From contig JAGUVP010000158.1 in NCBI GenBank assembly GCA_020062805.1, forward strand, positions 1 through 9,577: a stretch of 9,577 bases of DNA, written 5' to 3'. Under the pieces are notes generated by a model that was not told the DNA's origin, did not search any database, and saw nothing but the letters and a program-made list of their open reading frames with translations. Of this stretch, positions 1-7,245 are shown piece by piece; the stretch's first letter is position 1; each line of letters starts with the position of its first letter. Position numbers and translations under genes: made by a program. Source of the stretch: Candidatus Bipolaricaulis sp. (lineage in GTDB: Bacteria; Bipolaricaulota; Bipolaricaulia; Bipolaricaulales; Bipolaricaulaceae).

Positions 1-966
1 ACCAATCCGCTCCACGCAGACAGCGACGGAGACAAGATCTCCGATGCCAACGAACTGATCGCCACCGGTGGCGCCTGGCCGAATCGCACGTTCACCCAAG
101 CCAGCGACCCGCTCAACCGGGACACGGACAACGACGGCCTCCCCGACAACTACGAGTGGAATCCAACCGTCGACTGGGACAGTGTCACCATCCATCCGAC
201 CGTGGGCAGCGGCCTAGGAACGTCTCGAACTACAGGCGGTATACCTGACCCCAACTGCCCCTTCGTCCACAACCCCGATTCGGATGGCGACGGTCTCCTC
301 GATGGATACGAGGTCACCGTCGAGCAGATCAAGCTGAACTTCGGCATCTGGGACGAGAGCTACCCTCAGATTCAGATCGGCGACAGCAGCTCGGTGGGAT
401 TCGGTTGGACGAATCCGTGCAACTGGGATATGGACGGGGATGGACTCAGCGACGGCGAGGAGGAAGGCCTGTTCGGCCCCGGCCCTGTCACGCCGATCGG
501 CGTCTCCACGGTACTCCCGTTGGGAACAGGTCCCGTGTCCCCGACGGGGGGCTCCCCCGGGACGGGGAACGCCCTCCTCGGTCCGTACACGTTTGACCCA
601 CAGCCCGGGCCACCGTTGGCGCCGACCGTCCCCACGTTGGACACCGATTCGGACAACGACGGGTTGTCGGACTACGAAGAAGTGCACATCACCGGCACCG
701 ACCCCCTTGATCAGGACTCAGACAACGACACCCTCATGGACTCAGAGGAACTGATCGCCGTCGGGGGTGTCTGGCCGAAGCGGAGCTTCATTCAGGTAAG
801 CGACCCGCACAGCATCAACACCGACGGGGACCACCTGTTTGACCCTCAGGAGTTCGCGGGGAGCGGGCTTAGCCTGCTGGGCGGAGGCCTGGGGGGAATG
901 GACGATACGCAGTGCCCGTACGTCAACAATCCCGATTCCGACAGCGATGGCGTGCTGGACGGCGCG
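1..966 (+). repeat. Internal ~90-residue compound duplication in the calcium-repeat protein
   Basis: The protein segment encoded by about nt 1-312 recurs at about nt 697-966. Both copies run in the same order: a T-[N/D]-P-L turn, an acidic loop, E-L-I-A-x-G-G-x-W-P, an S-x-F/T-F-x-Q-x-S-D-P stretch, another acidic loop, a Gly-rich linker, C-P-[F/Y]-V-x-N-P-D-S-D and a final loop ending in L-D-G. The similarity extends well beyond the Asp loops themselves. This indicates duplication of a larger unit, not independent loops. The copies have diverged at the DNA level and in the linker. Confidence 0.75.
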
Positions 967-2703
967 TTCATCTCCCGCACGATCATGGTGAACGATGAGG
1001 TGTACGTGTGGGAGTTCAGAGAGGACTTCGTGGCTGTCCCGGCCGCTGGGGTTAGTTGGGAGCTGGGCCCAGGCGGCACGCCATGGGTGGGGCTGATCCG
1101 GACGGTGATCACCCCGGCGCCCGGCAGGATCGGCGACAGCGTCGTGTTCAACGTCTGTAATCCCGATTCCGACGGGGATGGCTTACTGGACGGCCAAGAG
1201 GTCGGGTTGGGCACGGATCCCGGCAACTGGGACACGGACGGCGACGGCCTCAACGACGGGTTCGAGGCGGGCATCGGGGCCAGTCCGTTCGATGCGGACT
1301 CGGACAACGATGGCCTCCTCGATTCAGCCGAGGTGTTGGGCTCGAACCCCACCAACCCGCTGAACGCGGACACGGACGCCGATGGCCTGTGCGATGGAGG
1401 AGCGTTCACCCCGCACATGCAGAGCGGGCACGTGAGCGCGGTGCTCGACCCAAGGTGCTACACCGGCATCGGCGGGCATCCCAATCCGCGCGGCATAGGA
1501 GAAAACCACAGGGGAGACGGCGCCCGACATCCCGACGAGACGGATCCCAACAACCCGGACACAGACGGCGACGCTGTTGGGGACGGCATCGAGGTGCTCG
1601 GGTTCTCCGTCAACCGACAGCACCTGATCCCCACCCACGACTCGTTCGGCAGGCCGATCCTGGTCACCTACCCGTCGCTCGGCTGCATGGACCCGCTCAA
1701 CCCGGACACAGATGGCGACGGACTCCTCGATGGGGAAGAGGACCTGAACCACGACGGCCACTTCGACTTCCACCCCAGCGACTTCGACATCGTCAACTAC
1801 CCCCACGGGCCGTTTGCCTTCACCCGCCTCATCGAGACGAACCCCTGCAGTCCCGACACGGACGGGGACGGGCTCGACGACTGGGAGGAGCGCCACGGGC
1901 TCCGCAAGTCCACGGGCCGCGTGTTCTCCCCCACGAACCCGCTCGATCACGACACGGACAACGACTGGGTCCTCGACGGAGAGGAGGTGGACTGGGTGTG
2001 CACGGAGTTGTTCGTGTACGTGGACCCGCTGCGGGAGAAGATCTACGCCCTGGGCGACCAGGGCTTGTCCCCCGAGGACATCCAGTTCGCCCTGCTTCAG
2101 GAGGGGATCGAACTCACGGTGGGCGCGATCACGAACGTCCTCCATGAGCAGCGGTTCGACGTGCGCTTCGTCCAGTTCCTCGACCCGACGAATCGGGATT
2201 CCGACTCCGACGGGTTCATCGACGGGCTGGATCCGGATGCGTGTAACTCCCAGCCAATCCCGATCGTCGCCCCTGTGGTGAGGACCCCCGTCGACTCAGA
2301 TGGCGATGGGTTCTCGGACGACGACGAGATCGCCGCAGGGACCGACCCGTTCGACCCGACCAACTTGCCGCACGCGTTCACGGCTGACCTCGACCTGGAC
2401 GGCGTGGAGAACGACCGGCTGTGGCTCACCGACACCACCGGCGGCGGAACGGTGAACTACGTGACGATCGACTTCCACTCCAACATGGTCAGCGACGTCC
2501 GCCTGCAGATCCTGGCACGCGACGTGGAGCGCGGGGACTTCAGCGGGAACGGCCAGGCCGACGACTGCCGGTACACGGTGTCCTACGCGCTGGTCCGGCT
2601 GCGCGGGGTTCAGGCGCGGTGGGTGACACTCGTCATCTACGACTACGGGTGTGACCTGATCGTGAACCGGGTCGAGGCACGGGAGCAGGCGGCCCCCCGG
2701 TAG
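1..2703 (+). CDS. Thrombospondin type-3-like calcium-binding repeat protein, 5' end outside window
   Basis: The frame is open from base 1 to the TAG at 2701-2703, giving 900 visible residues. The GTG at 202 is an internal codon, so the true start lies upstream. About 20 Asp-rich loops of the type D-x-D-x-D-G-L-x-D-x-x-E are spread along the chain, for example near nt 277, 427, 640, 1165, 1231, 1294, 1705, 1855, 2197 and 2293. Many are preceded by N-P or T-D-P turns. This is the thrombospondin type-3 / bacterial calcium-repeat pattern, in which the Asp side chains bind Ca2+ and stiffen an extended stalk. Several loops follow a Cys (C-N-P-D-S-D, C-S-P-D-T-D), so disulfides are possible. Residues about 688-719 form a predicted helical insert, and roughly the last 105 residues lack the repeat and look beta-rich. 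No LPXTG motif or C-terminal membrane segment is seen. A secreted or cell-surface structural or adhesive role is inferred; the exact function is unknown. The fold assignment is confident. Confidence 0.9.
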   Translation, partial: TNPLHADSDGDKISDANELIATGGAWPNRTFTQASDPLNRDTDNDGLPDNYEWNPTVDWDSVTIHPTVGSGLGTSRTTGGIPDPNCPFVHNPDSDGDGLLDGYEVTVEQIKLNFGIWDESYPQIQIGDSSSVGFGWTNPCNWDMDGDGLSDGEEEGLFGPGPVTPIGVSTVLPLGTGPVSPTGGSPGTGNALLGPYTFDPQPGPPLAPTVPTLDTDSDNDGLSDYEEVHITGTDPLDQDSDNDTLMDSEELIAVGGVWPKRSFIQVSDPHSINTDGDHLFDPQEFAGSGLSLLGGGLGGMDDTQCPYVNNPDSDSDGVLDGAFISRTIMVNDEVYVWEFREDFVAVPAAGVSWELGPGGTPWVGLIRTVITPAPGRIGDSVVFNVCNPDSDGDGLLDGQEVGLGTDPGNWDTDGDGLNDGFEAGIGASPFDADSDNDGLLDSAEVLGSNPTNPLNADTDADGLCDGGAFTPHMQSGHVSAVLDPRCYTGIGGHPNPRGIGENHRGDGARHPDETDPNNPDTDGDAVGDGIEVLGFSVNRQHLIPTHDSFGRPILVTYPSLGCMDPLNPDTDGDGLLDGEEDLNHDGHFDFHPSDFDIVNYPHGPFAFTRLIETNPCSPDTDGDGLDDWEERHGLRKSTGRVFSPTNPLDHDTDNDWVLDGEEVDWVCTELFVYVDPLREKIYALGDQGLSPEDIQFALLQEGIELTVGAITNVLHEQRFDVRFVQFLDPTNRDSDSDGFIDGLDPDACNSQPIPIVAPVVRTPVDSDGDGFSDDDEIAAGTDPFDPTNLPHAFTADLDLDGVENDRLWLTDTTGGGTVNYVTIDFHSNMVSDVRLQILARDVERGDFSGNGQADDCRYTVSYALVRLRGVQARWVTLVIYDYGCDLIVNRVEAREQAAPR

Positions 2704-2714
2704 GTTGCGAGCGA

Positions 2715-2743
2715 CAGGGCCCTGGGGTGCGCCCAGGGCCCTG
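2715..2743. terminator. Perfect 12-bp hairpin between convergent genes, possible bidirectional terminator
   Basis: CAGGGCCCTGGG (2715-2726) is the exact reverse complement of CCCAGGGCCCTG (2732-2743), with the 5-nt loop GTGCG. It begins 12 bases after the stop of the calcium-repeat gene and lies downstream of the minus-strand thioredoxin-like gene. It is therefore placed to end transcription from both sides. No T-tract follows on either strand, so it is not a textbook intrinsic terminator. It could act as a 3'-end stabilising stem or a weak terminator. Confidence 0.6.
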
Positions 2744-2774
2744 CCTTCCAGCTCCCTCCGCAGCATCGCCCCGG

Positions 2775-3578
2775 CTATCGGTCGTCCGCAATCACCTTCC
2801 ACGTGGCGAGCATTCGCCATAGCGATCGGCAAGAAAGCGTCGTAGAGGTCGGCAGGGACCGTGTACGCCCACGTGAGCAGAAGCACGGGACCGGCACAAC
2901 TGCCACCCTCCATTGCCAGAAGACCCCGGTTGGAAGGACGTACTCCGCAACGTAGCCATCTCCCGCCGGGTAGGCCGTGCTCTGGTCAACCGCGAGCTGG
3001 CCCGCACGATGCCGTACTTGTACAGGGTGATGAGATCCCGAACTCCTGAGTGCTCCTCCCCGAGCGTGCCGGGAGCGAAGGCCTGGACCCAGATGTTGAC
3101 CGAAGATGCTTCGGTCCCAGCCGGTCCCGCAAAGCCGACCCCGCCGCCGGGCGGGAAAAACGGCAACCACTCGAGTGGATGCCCGATGCAGAAGCCAGCG
3201 GTGGGATCGCAGAACTGCCGGACGAACGCGCGGCCGCTGCCCAGTGCTTGTTCGACCGCCGACTGAACGCCGGCTTCCCATGCAGAGCCTCTGAGATCGA
3301 GAGGACCACCGGCCAGTCCGTAGAGGGTCCCTCCCACGATGGCCACATTTCCCACAAACATCGTGGGTACCGGAATGGACACACCCAGAAGCCCGAACAG
3401 CCCCCTCAGATCACCGAGGAGTGCCCGGCCCTCGGGAGTGGGAAGCCTGAACCGGCGAACATCCAGCTGGGCGAGCAGCCGCTCGGCCTCTGCACACGCC
3501 GGACAGCCTCCGTTCCACGGCCCGCGGGATCGCTCAAACTTTGGTGATCCACCCCACGACCCTATGTCCCTCGCGCAT
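2775..3578 (-). pseudogene. Frameshifted thioredoxin/glutaredoxin-like protein gene
   Basis: On the minus strand an ATG at 3578-3576 follows a good ribosome site (GGGTGAGG, 3592-3585). It reads 14 codons to a TGA at 3536-3534. Dropping one T of the TTT at 3538-3536 joins this start to a frame reading W-N-G-G-C-P-A-C-A-E-A-E-R-L-L. That frame continues to V-P-T-M-F-V-G-N-V-A-I-V-G. The C-P-A-C pair, about 50 residues ahead of a V-P-T cis-proline and a Gly-rich strand, is the thioredoxin/glutaredoxin-like active-site layout. The good frame then appears to switch near 2995-3007 and again near 2910-2920. Two frames stop at about 2775-2792, so the true end is uncertain. The second half, with a Cys pair in F-C-D-P-T-A-G-F-C, is not recognised. 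The gene is either decaying or carries several assembly errors. The fold call is fairly secure; the exact frame path is inferred. Confidence 0.6.
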
Positions 3579-3616
3579 CCAAAGCCTCACCCAGAGCGGA
3601 CGCGAGGGCTGTGCCG

Positions 3617-4042
3617 CTACGCGGGAGCAGGGACCAGAACCTCCGGGCGGCCGCACAGACGGCCTGTCGTCTTCCCGCGGAGGAGCCGGTACTCCACTGC
3701 ATCGCCTGTCCTGAGCTTGTGGTACAGAGCACTGCTCACCTCGACCCGCTCGGTCCGGATCACGGCATCGTCCATGATGTCAAGAGTCGCGTAGAACGTT
3801 TCCTCCTGAACGATGGTCGTCACCGTGGTCGCACCGCCCGACTCACCGCCCGGACAGGTCGAGCACCCGCTGGCAGGAACCGTTGTGGTCACCGCTTTTT
3901 CCCGCACCATGACGGTCTTATCGATCACCGTAGCGGGCAGGGTTACAAGCTGGGCATCCCGGCACTCGGAGACGACCACCGCGCCCATCGCGACGATCGC
4001 CCCCACGATCGCGATAAGGATGAACACGCTGAAGGGGTTCAT
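3617..4042 (-). CDS. Small membrane-anchored CxxC protein, function unknown
   Basis: This encodes 141 residues. The N-terminus is one hydrophobic stretch (residues about 5-25, rich in Ile, Val and Ala) that acts as a signal anchor or uncleaved signal. No lipobox is seen: the Cys at 27 is preceded by V-S-E. The exported part has a Val/Thr-rich segment, a C-S-T-C pair at residues 60-63 in a Gly-rich linker, and a C-terminal section containing L-R-T-G-D-A-V-E-Y. That last pattern recalls small exported beta-sandwich domains such as DUF2500-like proteins, but only weakly. The ATG at 4042-4040 is the first in frame; its ribosome site is poor (GGAG about 16 nt upstream). The gene is divergent from the helicase-nuclease. 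It lies 38 bp upstream of the thioredoxin-like pseudogene on the same strand. A redox partnership through the CxxC is conceivable but unproven. Confidence 0.75.
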   Translation of the reverse strand: MNPFSVFILIAIVGAIVAMGAVVVSECRDAQLVTLPATVIDKTVMVREKAVTTTVPASGCSTCPGGESGGATTVTTIVQEETFYATLDIMDDAVIRTERVEVSSALYHKLRTGDAVEYRLLRGKTTGRLCGRPEVLVPAPA

Positions 4043-4115
4043 GAGCCAAGGTTAGCTCCGCGTGCGGTCGCCTGCCAGTCAGAAGGGCGCCACGGGGCGG
4101 GTACACTTCCACTCG

Positions 4116-7031
4116 ATGCCGGACATTCTGGAGGGCCTCACGGGTGAGCAGCGGGAGGCGGTCACCCACCGCGGCGGGCCGCTTCTCGTGTTGGCAGGTG
4201 TGGGAACGGGCAAAACCACGGTCATCACCCGCCGCATCGCCTACCTCATCGCCGAGGGAATCGTCGAGCGGCCGAGCCAGCTCCTCGTGTTCACGTTCTC
4301 CCACCAAGCCGCTGACGAGATGCTCGACCGGGCGTTCGACTGGATCCGCTACGCCGCGCTCGACGCCTGGGTCGCCACCTACCATTCGGTGTGCGAGCGC
4401 ATTCTGCGCGAAAACGCGCCGCTCGCCGGGCTGCCCCCGGACTTCCGTGTGCTCGATGAGTGGGACCAGCGGGTATTTCTCCTGGACCACCTCACGGACC
4501 TGCCCCTGCACGCGCTGCGCCCGCGCGCCCTGCGCCAGCCGCTCCGATTGCTGTCCCCTTTGCTCGCGTTCATCGGACGCGCCAAGGACGACGCCGTATC
4601 CCCAGAAACCTACCAGGCGTGGCTGGACGAAGCGCGAGGTTCGCTCGCACCCGACGAGGCCGGTCTGCACCGCGAGCTGTGCGACCTGTACGCTGCCTAT
4701 CAGGGGCTGCTTGAGCAGGAGGGGCTCGTGGACTTCGGTGACCTGATCGTGCGCACGGTGCGGCTGCTCGAAGACCGGCCCGGCCTCCTCGCCGAGTACC
4801 ACCGACGATTCCCTCACGTACTCGCCGACGAGTTTCAGGACACGAGCCGAGCTGAACTCCGGCTCATCGAGCTTCTCGCCGGCCACGGGAACGCAACCGC
4901 AGTGGGAGACGATGACCAGGCGATCTACGGGTTTCGCGGAGTTCCATGGGACAACCTCCTCGGCTTTCTCCGTGCGTTCCCGTCGGTGAAGGTGGTCGTT
5001 CTCACCCGCAACTTCCGCTCTACGCAAGCGATTCTCGACTCCGCTTCACGCCTTATCCGAGCGAACGCGTACCGGCTGGAGGCACTGTCCCTGCGGGGCG
5101 AGATCGCCTACGCGATCACGAAAGAACTCACGTCGCCTTACGGTCAAGGGCTGGAACCCGTCCACCACCATTCCCCTGCGGTGGGCGAGGAGGCCGAGTT
5201 CGTCGCCGCCGAGGCGAAGAAGCTGAACGCGGCAGGGACCCCGTACCGCGAAGTGGCCCTCCTCTACCGCAACCGGCACCGGCCGGATCCGTACCTGCGT
5301 GCGCTCTCCGAAGAAGGCATCCCGTGGACGCTTGCCGGCCGGTTCCGGGCCGGGATGTTCGATCAGGAGGAGATCAAGCTCGTTCTGTCGTTCCTCCGCG
5401 CCCTCGCCGACCCGGGGGACAGCCAATCCCTGTATCACCTCCTCGGCTCTCCCATCTATCGGCTGACGGGCGAAGATCTCGCCCTCCTCACCGCACAGTC
5501 GCAACGCGAGCACCGACCGTTGCGGCAGGTCCTCATCGAAGCCGTAGCGAGAGAAACGCTGAGCCGAACCGGCCATGCAGCGGCAGAACGGGCGCTCGCT
5601 GACCTCACCGCGTGTGAGGCCCTCGCCCACGGCAACCCCACCGGGCGTGTTGTGTACGCGTTTTTGATGGAACGCACCGGCTACCTCCAGGCCCTTGTCC
5701 ACTCCTCCGATCCTGGCTCCGGACGGGCGGTCGCCCACATCGCCGAGTTCTTCGAGCGGGTCATCCGTCGGTTCGAGGACGTGGCCCGCTACGACCGGGT
5801 ACCGTGGTTCATCCGCTACGTAGACGAGCTGCGGGAGCTGGGGTGGAACCCGATGATCGGAGAGGCCGAACCCGGTGCAGATGCAGTCCAGGTGATGACC
5901 TTCCACCAGGCAAAGGGGATGGAGTTCGAGGCCGTGTTTCTCACCGGGCTCGTGGAGGACTTCTTCCCCGGGCGCATCGCCCGGCCCACGTTCGCCCTTC
6001 CCCGCGGTCTGCGGGGGGAGGACATCCCGGAGGACCTCGGCCACCTCGAGGAGCAACGCCGCCTGTTCTACGTGGGGATGACCCGCGCCAAGAAGAGGCT
6101 CTATCTCCTCTCTGCCGACGACTACCGCCCGCCGGGCGAGGCCCCACGCAAGCGGGCAGCCAAGGTCTCGCGGTTCGTCCTGGAATCCCTGGGCCCGGAT
6201 GCCCTGTCGGGCCGCGCGGCGGAGACCACGCCCTTGTTCCGGATCCGCCGAGAGGGGAAGGAGCCCGCCCCCATCGTGGACGCTCAGGGCTCAGGCCCCC
6301 TACAGCTCTCGTTCCGGCAGGTAGACGACTGGCTGACGTGTCCCCTCAAGTACCGCTACGTGCACGTGTTGCGCGTGCCGATCCGCCTTCATCCGATCGT
6401 CATCCTCGGGAACGCCGTTCATCAGGCGATTCAGGCGTACCATCTCGCCAAGGTCCACGGACGAACGCCTCCCGCGGAAGACCTGCGCGGGGTGTTCCGC
6501 CACGCCTGGCGATCCGAGGGGTTCCTGTCCGCCGCGCACGAGGCGGAGATGCTCCGCCACGGTGAAGCTGCCTTGGAGGCGTTCTACGCGTTCGAGGAGG
6601 GGTCGAGCGCGCGGCCGACGTTCGTGGAAAAGTTCTTCTCGTTTGCAGAGGGCGAGGCTAAGGTGATCGGGTACTGGGACCGCGTGGACCGCGGAACGGG
6701 AGGAGCAACGATCATCGACTACAAGACGTCCGACGTGGGGGAGGATGCCGCCGACCGTCGGGCGGGGGAATCCCTCCAGCTTTCGATTTATGCCCTCGGC
6801 TACGAACGGATGTTCGGGGAACGGCCCGCTGAGGTTCAGCTCAGATTTCTCACCCCCGAGGTGGTGGTCGGCCGGGCGGTCCCGAACGAGAAGAGGATGG
6901 AACACGCCCGTGCCGCAATCCGCGACGCCACCGCGGGGATTCGGTCTGGGGAGTTTGCGGCAAAGCCTTCATTCACTGCTTGCGCGTACTGCGCCTACCG
7001 CACGATCTGCCCCTCCGCCCTCCCCCTGTGA
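4116..7031 (+). CDS. UvrD/PcrA-type SF1 helicase fused to RecB-family Fe-S nuclease
   Basis: The 971-residue product carries the full superfamily 1A helicase set. This comprises a Q-motif (L-T-G-E-Q, residues 8-12), Walker A (A-G-V-G-T-G-K-T, K33), motif Ia (from V58), motif II D-E-F-Q-D (238-242), motif III G-D-D-D-Q-A-I-Y-G-F-R (264-274), motif IV with N-F-R-S-T, motif V T-F-H-Q-A-K-G (595-601) and motif VI Y-V-G-M-T-R-A-K (652-659). The C-terminus is a PD-(D/E)XK nuclease: G-N-A-V-H (H769), Y-W-D-R-V-D (D855), D-Y-K (868-870) and a downstream Q-L-S-I-Y helix. Cys742, 956, 959 and 965 (C...C-x2-C-x5-C) match the 4Fe-4S pattern of AddB and Cas4. Known relatives (AdnA/AdnB, AddA) process double-strand breaks for recombination, usually as two-subunit complexes; no second subunit is visible here. 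An upstream in-frame GTG at 4062 would add 18 residues, but the ATG at 4116 fits the family's usual short lead to the Q-motif. ATP-driven DNA unwinding and nuclease activity are inferred. Confidence 0.92.
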   Translation: MPDILEGLTGEQREAVTHRGGPLLVLAGVGTGKTTVITRRIAYLIAEGIVERPSQLLVFTFSHQAADEMLDRAFDWIRYAALDAWVATYHSVCERILRENAPLAGLPPDFRVLDEWDQRVFLLDHLTDLPLHALRPRALRQPLRLLSPLLAFIGRAKDDAVSPETYQAWLDEARGSLAPDEAGLHRELCDLYAAYQGLLEQEGLVDFGDLIVRTVRLLEDRPGLLAEYHRRFPHVLADEFQDTSRAELRLIELLAGHGNATAVGDDDQAIYGFRGVPWDNLLGFLRAFPSVKVVVLTRNFRSTQAILDSASRLIRANAYRLEALSLRGEIAYAITKELTSPYGQGLEPVHHHSPAVGEEAEFVAAEAKKLNAAGTPYREVALLYRNRHRPDPYLRALSEEGIPWTLAGRFRAGMFDQEEIKLVLSFLRALADPGDSQSLYHLLGSPIYRLTGEDLALLTAQSQREHRPLRQVLIEAVARETLSRTGHAAAERALADLTACEALAHGNPTGRVVYAFLMERTGYLQALVHSSDPGSGRAVAHIAEFFERVIRRFEDVARYDRVPWFIRYVDELRELGWNPMIGEAEPGADAVQVMTFHQAKGMEFEAVFLTGLVEDFFPGRIARPTFALPRGLRGEDIPEDLGHLEEQRRLFYVGMTRAKKRLYLLSADDYRPPGEAPRKRAAKVSRFVLESLGPDALSGRAAETTPLFRIRREGKEPAPIVDAQGSGPLQLSFRQVDDWLTCPLKYRYVHVLRVPIRLHPIVILGNAVHQAIQAYHLAKVHGRTPPAEDLRGVFRHAWRSEGFLSAAHEAEMLRHGEAALEAFYAFEEGSSARPTFVEKFFSFAEGEAKVIGYWDRVDRGTGGATIIDYKTSDVGEDAADRRAGESLQLSIYALGYERMFGERPAEVQLRFLTPEVVVGRAVPNEKRMEHARAAIRDATAGIRSGEFAAKPSFTACAYCAYRTICPSALPL

Positions 7032-7048
7032 TCTGACGGCATTCGGAC

Positions 7049-7054
7049 TACAAT
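7049..7054 (+). promoter_or_regulatory. Possible -10 box (TACAAT) upstream of aspS
   Basis: TACAAT matches the sigma-70-type -10 consensus at five of six positions. It stands out in a GC-rich intergenic stretch 18 bp after the helicase stop. A clear -35 box is not visible at 16-18 bp spacing; CTGTGA at 7026-7031 matches only three of six. If used, it would put the palindromic repeats into the aspS leader. Confidence 0.3.
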
Positions 7055-7065
7055 TCCGCCAGCAG

Positions 7066-7100
7066 CTTCTCACCGCCGAGACGCAGAGAACGCAGAGAAG
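7066..7100. repeat. CGCAGAGA-type intergenic repeat
   Basis: ACGCAGAGA occurs twice in direct succession (7081-7089 and 7090-7098). The pair is bounded by a short inverted repeat, CTTCTC at 7066-7071 and GAGAAG at 7095-7100. Read on the minus strand it gives the peptide L-C-V-L-C-V-S-A-V, which I recall as a recurrent spurious translation of a dispersed intergenic repeat in many bacterial genomes. It lies between genes and shows no coding signal. The resemblance to a dispersed family is from memory and is not shown within this window. Confidence 0.55.
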
Positions 7101-7117
7101 GTCGGTGATCCGTGTTC

Positions 7118-7180
7118 CGTAGCGTCGGACCCCGTGTCCGACGCCGGGAACTGCCGTCGGGGACAACCCCCGACGCTACG
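7118..7180. repeat. Nested palindromic element (REP/MITE-like) between helicase and aspS
   Basis: Outer arms CGTAGCGTCGG (7118-7128) and CCGACGCTACG (7170-7180) are exact 11-bp reverse complements. Inside them lie two further perfect hairpins. GCGTCGGAC (7122-7130) pairs with GTCCGACGC (7136-7144) around the loop CCCGT. CGTCGGGG (7155-7162) pairs with CCCCGACG (7168-7175) around ACAAC. The outer pairing and the inner hairpins share bases, so they exclude each other. The layout resembles a short non-autonomous palindromic repeat. Part of the motif, CCCGACGCT, recurs at 7204-7212. No transposase is near. Confidence 0.7.
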
Positions 7181-7245
7181 AGAAACATGCGTCGCGCCTG
7201 ATGCCCGACGCTGCCGGCTCTGCGAACTCGGATCTTGGGCGTTGG

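Noticed and set aside
1324..2145. Long minus-strand open frame (273 codons) opposite the calcium-repeat gene
   Set aside because: It is the antisense of Asp-rich GC-rich repeats, giving Val/Arg-rich low-complexity protein with no family features.
3050..3547. Plus-strand open frame of 165 codons
   Set aside because: It is opposite the thioredoxin-like gene and shows no domain signal, while the minus strand shows a C-P-A-C/cis-Pro layout.
3918..5027. Minus-strand open frame of 369 codons
   Set aside because: It overlaps the intact small membrane gene and the helicase N-terminus, whose motifs are all in frame on the plus strand. The product is Arg/Glu/Val-rich shadow sequence.
5046..6056. Minus-strand open frame of 336 codons
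   Set aside because: It lies wholly opposite conserved helicase motifs, and high GC explains the lack of stops.
7081..7098. Possible CRISPR-like tandem repeat
   Set aside because: There are only two 9-bp copies and no spacers or cas genes. The Cas4-like nuclease signature belongs to the helicase fusion.
6969..7166. Small minus-strand frame containing L-C-V-L-C-V-S-A-V
   Set aside because: It is a translation of the intergenic CGCAGAGA repeat, with no ribosome site.
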